From positions 1 through 5,369 of the forward strand of contig SPCN01000167.1 in NCBI GenBank assembly GCA_004525465.1: 5,369 nucleotides of DNA, given 5' to 3'. The stretch's first letter is position 1. The number at the start of each line of letters is the position of its first letter. This document shows positions 1 through 4,983 of the stretch, piece by piece. A model generated the notes under the pieces. The model searched no databases and was not told the origin of the DNA. It was given only the letters and a program-made list of their open reading frames with translations. This DNA comes from Chrysiogenales bacterium. Lineage in GTDB: Bacteria; Acidobacteriota; Aminicenantia; UBA2199. A program made the position numbers and the translations under genes.

Positions 1-375
1 GAACCCGGTGACCAGGTTGCGGCTGGCATGCGATTCGGCGCAGGCGGCGGCCAGGGCCAGAAAAATGCCGTTGCGGAAAGGGACGTATGTCGACGGCACA
101 CCTGGTTCCTTGCGGGAGGCGGCCAGGGATTCGGGAATGGAACGGCCGTCGCCGAGCAAAGCCGAACTCAGCAGGTTTTCCAGGGGCAGCGTCACGACAT
201 CATAAGCGATTGCCAGGCCGGCAGCGATCTTTTTCGCCATTTCAACCTCGATGCGATGCTGCTGGCCGTAATCTACGATCAGGGCCCGCAGCGGGGCGAA
301 TTTTTTGCGAGCCCAATAGAGAGTGGTGGTCGAATCGATGCCCCCGGAAAACAACACAACAGCACCTTTGTTCAT
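1..375 (-). CDS. queC: 7-cyano-7-deazaguanine synthase QueC (N-terminal 125 residues, cut by left window edge)
   Basis: QueC is a cytosolic PP-loop ATPase that converts 7-carboxy-7-deazaguanine and ammonia to preQ0, using ATP, in the queuosine/deazapurine pathway. The visible part shows the PP-loop SGGIDST at residues 10-16 right after a hydrophobic strand, the QueC-type YGQQH..E block at 36-43, PSTYVPFRN at 94-102 followed by an alanine-rich helix ending AE at 113-114, and VTG at 122-124, in the usual order. QueC is normally about 220-230 residues, so a little over half is present; the C-terminal zinc-binding cysteines lie outside the window. The ATG at 375 is essentially forced: an in-frame TAA lies four codons upstream and the PP-loop begins only ten residues in. 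There is no convincing Shine-Dalgarno (only AGG, 3 nt from the ATG). The gene follows the exporter gene across a 107-bp gap with its own predicted promoter, so it probably starts a new transcription unit. Family assignment is secure. Confidence 0.95.
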   Translation of the reverse strand, partial: MNKGAVVLFSGGIDSTTTLYWARKKFAPLRALIVDYGQQHRIEVEMAKKIAAGLAIAYDVVTLPLENLLSSALLGDGRSIPESLAASRKEPGVPSTYVPFRNGIFLALAAACAESHASRNLVTGF

Positions 376-381
376 GCGCCT

Positions 382-410
382 ATTTTACCGCATTTCCCGA
401 CATCTGCCAA
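382..410 (-). promoter_or_regulatory. Predicted sigma70-type promoter of queC, leaderless geometry
   Basis: On the minus strand, TTGGCA (complement of 405-410; 5 of 6 to consensus) is followed by a 17-bp spacer and TAAAAT (complement of 382-387; 5 of 6). Six bases separate the -10 from the queC ATG, so the expected start of transcription is at or next to the A of the start codon (375). That would give an mRNA with essentially no 5' leader, consistent with the poor Shine-Dalgarno. This is prediction from consensus matching only. Confidence 0.6.
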
Positions 411-418
411 ACGCTGAG

Positions 419-427
419 TGCTATAAT
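419..427 (+). promoter_or_regulatory. Possible extended -10 promoter on the plus strand, antisense to the exporter gene
   Basis: TGCTATAAT is a perfect extended -10 (TGn plus TATAAT) on the plus strand. No TTGACA-like -35 sits 16-18 bp upstream, which extended -10 promoters can do without. A start near 434 would transcribe through the hairpin at 444-470 and into the antisense strand of the MFS gene. A 52-codon reading frame (457-615) follows, preceded by AGGAAGGG at 7 nt spacing, but it resembles no protein I know. AT-rich intergenic sequence can produce such a match by chance. Confidence 0.3.
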
Positions 428-443
428 TTGGATCGTCCCAAAG

Positions 444-470
444 GAAGGGAACGCACATGCGCGTTCCTTC
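444..470 (-). terminator. Hairpin downstream of the MFS exporter, probable transcription terminator
   Basis: Read on the minus strand, the arm GAAGGAACGC pairs with GCGTTCC-C-TTC across a 6-nt loop, giving about 10 bp with one bulged base. It begins 12 nt after the exporter stop codon and is followed by a short, weak U-run (CTTTG). The position suits an end for the mntP-exporter transcript. The poor U-tract leaves Rho-independent termination uncertain; it might only be an mRNA-stabilising hairpin. Confidence 0.5.
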
Positions 471-482
471 AGGTCGAGGATG

Positions 483-1745
483 CTACCTGTTTTGTTCAAG
501 CCTGCCCCGCATAGGCAGGAATTTGCGGGCGAACACCAGGGTGCCGGCCAGTGACAGCACCCCGCCGCAGGCCAGCGCCGGGCGCACACCGATGGCGCTG
601 GCCAGCGTGCCATAAAGGAAACTGCCGATGGGCGTGGCGCCCATGAAGGCCATGATGTAGATGCTCATCACCCGGGCCCGCTTGTCGTCGCTGACCAGGT
701 GCTGCAGGTAAGTGTTGGCCGCTGCCATCTGCAACATCATCCCCACCCCGCCCAGGAAAAGCAGCGGCATGGCCTGCCAGAAAACCCGCGCCAGGGAGAG
801 GCCGCCCAGGCCCAGGCTGAAAACAACCGATCCGCCCACCATGATTTTTTCAAGGCCGCGGGTGCCGGGGCGCGCGGCCAGGACCAATGCTCCCAGCAGC
901 GCCCCGCAACCGGCCGCGCCCATTAAAAATCCCAGACTATGCGGGCCCCCGTTCAATGCCTTGCTCACGAAAACCGGCATCAGGGTCAGGTACGACAAGC
1001 CAACCAGGCTGATCCAGGCGATGAGGGTGATGATCAGGCGGATGGGCTGCAAACCGAAGGTATAGGCGAAACCCTCGCGAAGTTCGCGCCAGAAACCTAT
1101 TTTCCTGTCGCTTTTTTTACGAGGTGCGAACCTCATGGCCAACAGGGCGAATATCACCGCCAGGTAACTGATGCCGTTGATAAGGAAGCAGATTCCCTCG
1201 CCGGTCAGGGCGATCAGGATGCCGGCCACGGGCGGGCCGATCAGGCGAGCCCCGTTGAACATGGCCGAATTCAAGGCAATGGCATTGCCCAGATCTTCCT
1301 TTTTTTCGACGACCTGCACGATGAAAGAATGGCGGGCCGGGGCATCCAGGGCGTTGGCCAAACCCAGAAAAAAGGCCAAAGGCAGCAGATGCCAGGGGAC
1401 GAGGACCTTGCTGAACATCAGAGCAGCCAGGACGAACGCCTGGGTCATGGCCAGGAACTGCGCTACCAGCATTATGTACATGCGGTTCCAGCGGTCGGCC
1501 AGGACGCCGGCCAGGGGCGATATGAAAAAAACAGGCATCTGGGCAAAAAAAGCCACCAGGCCGAGATAAAAAGCCGAGCCGGTCAGGCGGTAAACCAGCC
1601 AGCCCATGGCCACCTGCTGCATCCAGGAACCGGTCAGTGAAATGCCCTGACCGCCGAAATAAAGGCGGTAGTTGCGGTAACGCAGGGCACGCAGGGTTGA
1701 CTTCAGATTGGCAAAAGGTCGGCGCAGCTTACTTCTTTTTGCCAT
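483..1745 (-). CDS. MFS exporter, MFS_3/EntS-like family
   Basis: A 420-residue inner-membrane transporter of the major facilitator superfamily, most like the MFS_3 (transmembrane secretion effector) group that includes the enterobactin exporter EntS; such proteins act as proton-driven exporters of small molecules. The N-terminus is basic (1-28), followed by hydrophobic segments consistent with about 12 membrane passes. The cytoplasmic loop motif A is clear at 80-88 (GVLADRWNR, with D84, R85 and R88). The family-typical stretch NALDAPAR (131-138), the block from N159 to G175 (NSAMFNGARLIGPPVAG) and the late RARVMSIY (356-363) with PIGSFLYG (372-379) are present. Length is normal. The ATG at 1745 lies 3 bp after the mntP stop, with AGGA 6 nt upstream inside the end of mntP, so the two genes are probably one transcript and translationally coupled. 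The substrate cannot be read from the sequence; coupling to mntP hints at, but does not prove, a metal or metallophore link. Confidence 0.9.
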   Translation of the reverse strand: MAKRSKLRRPFANLKSTLRALRYRNYRLYFGGQGISLTGSWMQQVAMGWLVYRLTGSAFYLGLVAFFAQMPVFFISPLAGVLADRWNRMYIMLVAQFLAMTQAFVLAALMFSKVLVPWHLLPLAFFLGLANALDAPARHSFIVQVVEKKEDLGNAIALNSAMFNGARLIGPPVAGILIALTGEGICFLINGISYLAVIFALLAMRFAPRKKSDRKIGFWRELREGFAYTFGLQPIRLIITLIAWISLVGLSYLTLMPVFVSKALNGGPHSLGFLMGAAGCGALLGALVLAARPGTRGLEKIMVGGSVVFSLGLGGLSLARVFWQAMPLLFLGGVGMMLQMAAANTYLQHLVSDDKRARVMSIYIMAFMGATPIGSFLYGTLASAIGVRPALACGGVLSLAGTLVFARKFLPMRGRLEQNR

Positions 1746-1748
1746 GGC

Positions 1749-2312
1749 CTATCCTGCGCACAGGTGTTCCAGCAGTATCTTCAAGCCGATGGCTATCAGG
1801 ATCGCCCCGCCCAGGATCTCAACTTTTCCGGCAAACCACATCCCGAACCTGTGTCCGATAAAAACGGCCAGCAGCGAGAGGCAAAATGTCACCAGGCCGA
1901 TGAGCAGCACCGGCATGATGATATCCACGGCCAGGGCCGAAAAACTGAGGCCCACGGCCAGGGCATCAATGCTGGTGGCCACAGAGAGGGCCAGCAGTAC
2001 CGGCAGGCTCAACTTTTTGGTTTGCACCCGGCAGTCAGGGGCGCGCCGCGCCTCGAGCATCATCTTGCCGCCGATGATAGAGAGCAGGATGAAGGCCAGC
2101 CAGTGGTCGAAACTGGAAATAATATTTTTGAATCCCAGACCGGCCAGCCAGCCGATAACCGGCATCAGCAACTGGAAAAGGCCAAAAAAGAAAGCCAGGC
2201 GCATGGCCTGGAGCAGTTCGACTTTTCTGGAGGCGCAGCCATTGGCCATGGCCACGGCCACGGCGTCCATGGACAAGCCCAAGGCAATGAATAGAGCTGT
2301 CAGCAAATCCAT
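1749..2312 (-). CDS. mntP: Manganese efflux pump MntP
   Basis: MntP (formerly YebN, DUF204) is an inner-membrane pump that exports Mn(II) and protects against manganese excess. The protein has 187 residues, almost the same as E. coli MntP (188), and about six hydrophobic segments. The two internally related signatures are GLSMDA at 12-17, with the acidic D16, and ATSIDALAVG near 112-121, with D116. FDHW near 68-71, IGGKM near 80-84, and a C-terminus with GK, EILGG and ending EHL also fit the family. I chose the ATG at 2312 because AAAAGG lies 7 nt upstream and because this start places D16 at the same residue number as in E. coli; a TTG six bases further upstream would sit against the Shine-Dalgarno. 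The gene follows a strong predicted promoter and leads a two-gene operon with the MFS exporter. Confidence 0.93.
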   Translation of the reverse strand: MDLLTALFIALGLSMDAVAVAMANGCASRKVELLQAMRLAFFFGLFQLLMPVIGWLAGLGFKNIISSFDHWLAFILLSIIGGKMMLEARRAPDCRVQTKKLSLPVLLALSVATSIDALAVGLSFSALAVDIIMPVLLIGLVTFCLSLLAVFIGHRFGMWFAGKVEILGGAILIAIGLKILLEHLCAG

Positions 2313-2319
2313 TTTCAAG

Positions 2320-2325
2320 CCTTTT
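2320..2325 (-). promoter_or_regulatory. Shine-Dalgarno deciding the mntP start
   Basis: AAAAGG on the minus strand lies 7 nt before the ATG at 2312. The in-frame TTG at 2318 would leave only a single base between this site and the start codon, so the ATG is preferred. Confidence 0.65.
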
Positions 2326-2331
2326 GATCCG

Positions 2332-2349
2332 CCGCTATCCGCAAGCGGA
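2332..2349 (-). other. Competing short hairpins in the mntP 5' leader
   Basis: In the predicted mntP leader, TCCGC (complement of 2345-2349) can pair with GCGGA two bases later (2338-2342), or in a shifted register CCGCT with AGCGG (2332-2336). The two pairings exclude each other. A second copy of GCGGAT follows before the Shine-Dalgarno. Whether this matters is unknown; the stems are only about 5 bp and may be chance in GC-rich sequence. Confidence 0.3.
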
Positions 2350-2360
2350 GGGTAAAGTCC

Positions 2361-2389
2361 AATGTAGCAGAGGCCCGGCCGGCTGTCAA
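2361..2389 (-). promoter_or_regulatory. Predicted sigma70-type promoter of the mntP-exporter operon
   Basis: On the minus strand a perfect TTGACA (complement of 2384-2389) is followed by a 17-bp spacer and TACATT (complement of 2361-2366; 4 of 6). Transcription would start near 2354, giving a leader of about 41 nt with the Shine-Dalgarno at its end. This leader is too short to hold the yybP-ykoY manganese riboswitch found before many mntP genes, so any manganese control is more likely at the promoter. Palindromic 8-mers lie in the spacer and just upstream of the -35. Confidence 0.7.
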
Positions 2390-2406
2390 CTGAAAATCCC
2401 GGCCGG
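2375..2406. repeat. Paired CCGGCCGG palindromes flanking the mntP -35 box
   Basis: The 9-mer CCCGGCCGG occurs at 2374-2382 and again at 2398-2406, with start points 24 bp apart. Its core CCGGCCGG is a perfect 8-bp palindrome. One copy lies in the promoter spacer and the other upstream of the -35, which is the geometry of a paired repressor operator. Because the cores are self-complementary they can also fold into an 8-bp GC stem with a 16-nt loop in RNA, 16 nt after the stop of the upstream LptD-like gene. That would make a terminator-like hairpin, but without a U-run. The repeat is seen; both functions are inference. Confidence 0.5.
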
Positions 2407-2422
2407 AGATGGTCCGCGGCGG

Positions 2423-4267
2423 TTATTGGGGAAGTAATTCCAGAAGGAATTGGCGGGAAAGCGAGCGGTAAGACGCCCGGACCATGATGCGGCCGGCGCG
2501 GCGGATCAGATAGAAATCATAATTGAAATTTTTAAACAAAAAATCATAATTCAACTGGGTCTGGAACTCCCAGTTCTTGATCAGGGTGACGGCGCAATCG
2601 AGATAAGCGCTGGTGAAATTTCCGGTCTTGGTGTCATAGGAAAAAGACAGCCAACCCTTGACGCGGCTTTGGCCTTCTTTGAGCCTTAGTACTGCCGACC
2701 AGTCCTGGGAAGTGCTGCCGCGGATAAACCATTTTTCGGTCTGGCGCCGGGTATGGTAGTTGTATAAAAAATCAAGATCTGCGAAACCGGCAATGTTTTG
2801 GCTGCATCTGAAAACACAACCCAGTGATGTGAAGTCATTCAACCGCTCCTGGTCCAGCAGCTGTTCTGCGGCCAGGGCTATTGTGAAGGCCGGCCCGCGC
2901 CCCAGCTGGATCCTTTCACTCTGCAGGTTCAACCCCAGATTCGCTTTGCTCTGGTTGTTCCGCGTGCCGGCCAACTCCAGCTGGTTGACCATGAAGCTGG
3001 AGACAAGGTTCACCTGCAGCAGGTTGTGATAAAGCCGGAAAGGGCTCACATTCAGGGTGAAGCGCGGAGTACCCTGGCTCTGGTTCTGTAAAAGGTCTTT
3101 ATGGAAAGAGTAATCCGCGGCCATGTTAAACAGGCTGTGGGTATAAGCCAGGAAAAACGACGAGCTGAGCAGGCGGTTATATGAGTCCTGACCATAGCGA
3201 AGGCGTGAACGGGCATGCTGCAAGGAGAGGTTGATGTTTTTCACAGCCTGGTTCTGCAGAGAAATCTCGGCCACATACTGCTTCTCCTTTTCATAGGAGA
3301 GGTTCAGAGCCAAGGTGCCCAGCATGCGGTTTTGCAGGTTGGAGCCCAGGCGCAGCCATAGTTCTTCCTGTTCGGTGGCAGTGCGACTGTATTCGGCCGC
3401 CCATTCGCTGGAAAATTGAGGGGTCCATCGGGTTTTGAAAGCCAACCGGGAGTTGAACAGATTGTCGGTCAGGAAATTGACATTCAAGGATAAATCGCTT
3501 TTCTTACTCAGATCAAGCGAATTGAGTGAAATGAAATATATTTTCCCCCGGGGGCCGGTCGCGATCCTGTTCAAGATGTCGTATTTGAAGTCCAGGGTGT
3601 TGGCGGTTTTCACAGCTCCGCTTTTAATCTTTTTTTCCAGATTCATGTGGCTGTTGATCACCAGTCCTTCCGATGGGTAATACCAGATCTTGTCGATGCC
3701 GGCCCCCTCGATGTTCGTGTCGTCGGCCCCCTGGTCAAGTTTGAATTTCTTGAACGCCAGCGATTGGATGCCTTCGATGAACACGGTGGTCTGGTAGCCG
3801 TACACCCGGAAACTCTTGGTGATGACAATGCGTTGGTTCAAAAAATACACCAACGATTTTTTCAACGCTTCATGATCCATAAGGGTGATTTTTTTAACAG
3901 CGGCATTCTCGCCGGCCACAGCGTTTTTTTGGCCCGGCAAGGTCCAGGAAAGGATGCGCTCCTGGAAAGTTGTGAATTTCAGGCTCAGGCCTTCCAGGTC
4001 GATCTCCAGCATATCTGTCGTGTATTTCTGCTTGCCGGCCTCCACACGGCAATTCCTGCTGGCAAGGGCGACGCGGCCGGCCATATCGATATCCACGGTT
4101 TCGGCCTGGATGGTCCACTCCTTGCACTTGATCTGGATGTTTCCCTGGCCGTGCACGTAATTGAAATCATAGCTGTAGAGAAGATAATCGCCTTTGATCT
4201 CCAGCAATTCCTTGCCGGGGAGGCAAAGGGCCAGAGCCCCCAGGAGCAAAAAAAGGGCTTTGTTCAT
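2423..4267 (-). CDS. Compact LptD/OstA-like outer-membrane protein
   Basis: A 614-residue exported protein. Residues 1-18 form a signal peptide (MNK, hydrophobic core, then LPG before K19). Residues about 22-105 look like an OstA/LptA beta-jellyroll, with alternating strands of the kind IKGDYLLYSYD, GNIQIKCKEWTIQAETVDID and KYTTDMLEIDL. A linker with a possible helix (about 112-145) follows. From about 190 to the end there are many amphipathic beta-strands rich in Y, F, N and S with polar turns, as in a large beta-barrel. This plan matches LptD, which inserts lipopolysaccharide into the outer leaflet, but the protein is shorter than E. coli LptD (about 780) and lacks motifs I would call diagnostic. 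Cysteines sit at 48 and 73 in the N-domain and 484, 488 and 558 in the barrel, so interdomain disulfides are conceivable. Its ATG overlaps the upstream lipoprotein stop as ATGA, with AAGG 5 nt before. A divergent paralogue with another role is possible. Confidence 0.6.
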   Translation of the reverse strand: MNKALFLLLGALALCLPGKELLEIKGDYLLYSYDFNYVHGQGNIQIKCKEWTIQAETVDIDMAGRVALASRNCRVEAGKQKYTTDMLEIDLEGLSLKFTTFQERILSWTLPGQKNAVAGENAAVKKITLMDHEALKKSLVYFLNQRIVITKSFRVYGYQTTVFIEGIQSLAFKKFKLDQGADDTNIEGAGIDKIWYYPSEGLVINSHMNLEKKIKSGAVKTANTLDFKYDILNRIATGPRGKIYFISLNSLDLSKKSDLSLNVNFLTDNLFNSRLAFKTRWTPQFSSEWAAEYSRTATEQEELWLRLGSNLQNRMLGTLALNLSYEKEKQYVAEISLQNQAVKNINLSLQHARSRLRYGQDSYNRLLSSSFFLAYTHSLFNMAADYSFHKDLLQNQSQGTPRFTLNVSPFRLYHNLLQVNLVSSFMVNQLELAGTRNNQSKANLGLNLQSERIQLGRGPAFTIALAAEQLLDQERLNDFTSLGCVFRCSQNIAGFADLDFLYNYHTRRQTEKWFIRGSTSQDWSAVLRLKEGQSRVKGWLSFSYDTKTGNFTSAYLDCAVTLIKNWEFQTQLNYDFLFKNFNYDFYLIRRAGRIMVRASYRSLSRQFLLELLPQ

Positions 4268-4983
4268 TGAAACCTTAATTTAAAGATCTTTCCCGTCCGC
4301 TCACCGCACCAGAAGATCCCCTCCGCATAAGCCAGCCCGGCAGCCTGGCGGGAAGGCGTTTGATACAGGTTGAGCGGGGCGCCGATTTCATCGAGTCGAA
4401 AAAACTTCATCTGCGCAGCGTCGATGGTCCACAGATTGTCGCCGTCATAGCTCACTCCGTCAATGGCGGAGCCGGGTTGGGGAATGGAGCGCTCGATCGT
4501 CCCGCTCAGCGGATTGACGATCAGGACTGAGTTGGACAGACGGTCGGCTATGTACAGGCGCCCGGCGGCGAAATCCAGGCAGCCGAAATTGCCACGCAGC
4601 AGATTGAGCACGCGGATCTGCGCGCCGGTGACGATATTCACCTGCACCAACTGGGATGAGTTTTTTACGCTAAGCCAAAGGTCTTTGCCGTCGTAGGTGA
4701 TGCCTGCCACAGGCTGCGGGAAATCCAGTTCCCTGATCAGGGCCCCGGAGCTGTAATTCAAGGCCAGGATCCGCGAAAGCGAGTCGACCGCCCAGAGAGC
4801 GTCGCCGCTGAAGGTCAGATCGACCGGAACGATGCCGTCGACCTGCAGGGTGGAGAGGATCTCATAGGCGCGGGTCTCGGCTGCGGGGTCGTTGGGGTTG
4901 TCGAAAAGCCGGTCATTGCACCCGGACAGACAAAGGATGCTAAAAACAGCAAGTAAGGCCAGCGCCGAATGTTTGGTTTTCAT
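4264..4983 (-). CDS. Lipoprotein with beta-propeller-like (NHL/YncE-type) repeats
   Basis: A 239-residue lipoprotein. The signal peptide has a basic start (MKTK), a hydrophobic core and the lipobox LSGC with the lipidated C22; residue +2 is N, which under the E. coli rule does not retain it in the inner membrane. NPNDPAAE (29-36) forms a short linker. Five repeats of roughly 35-42 residues follow, starting near 54, 92, 133, 174 and 214. Each runs as hydrophobic pair, F/Y-x-G or similar, L-W/Y, a polar turn, I/L/V-x-x-L/V and often a TG or SG turn, as in NHL or YncE-like propellers. Five blades is low, so the fold may be completed by another chain. No catalytic residues are recognisable; a scaffold or binding role is the reasonable guess. 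The ATG at 4983 is supported by the perfect signal peptide although no Shine-Dalgarno precedes it. The start lies 44 bp inside the upstream gene and the stop overlaps the next start by 4 bp. Confidence 0.75.
   Translation of the reverse strand: MKTKHSALALLAVFSILCLSGCNDRLFDNPNDPAAETRAYEILSTLQVDGIVPVDLTFSGDALWAVDSLSRILALNYSSGALIRELDFPQPVAGITYDGKDLWLSVKNSSQLVQVNIVTGAQIRVLNLLRGNFGCLDFAAGRLYIADRLSNSVLIVNPLSGTIERSIPQPGSAIDGVSYDGDNLWTIDAAQMKFFRLDEIGAPLNLYQTPSRQAAGLAYAEGIFWCGERTGKIFKLRFQ
4273..4276 (-). promoter_or_regulatory. Shine-Dalgarno of the LptD-like gene at an ATGA overlap
   Basis: AAGG lies 5 nt before the ATG at 4267, within the last codons of the lipoprotein gene. The start and the TGA stop share the bases ATGA (4264-4267), which suggests translational coupling. 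Confidence 0.6.

Noticed and set aside
939..1640. A 233-codon open frame on the plus strand
   Set aside because: It lies wholly antisense to the clearly recognisable MFS exporter, is rich in Q, G and H as expected for the reverse complement of membrane-protein codons, and has no family resemblance.
1764..2294. A 176-codon plus-strand frame with a GHGHGHG run that could look like a metal-binding protein
   Set aside because: It is antisense to mntP; the histidine-glycine run is simply the complement of the Ala/Val/Met codons of the first MntP helix.
2313..2318. TTG start for mntP giving two extra residues
   Set aside because: It would lie only one base from the Shine-Dalgarno; the ATG at 2312 has proper spacing and matches E. 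coli MntP numbering.
1708..2355. A 215-codon plus-strand frame across mntP
   Set aside because: Shadow of mntP in another frame; the composition is low-complexity and no motif is recognisable.
4208..4267. Lipobox at cysteine 15 of the LptD-like protein
   Set aside because: The residue before the cysteine is leucine (LALC), which signal peptidase II does not accept; an ordinary signal peptide fits better.
3647..4270. A 207-codon plus-strand frame over the start of the LptD-like gene
   Set aside because: Antisense to a gene supported by its signal peptide, Shine-Dalgarno and ATGA overlap; no recognisable domain.
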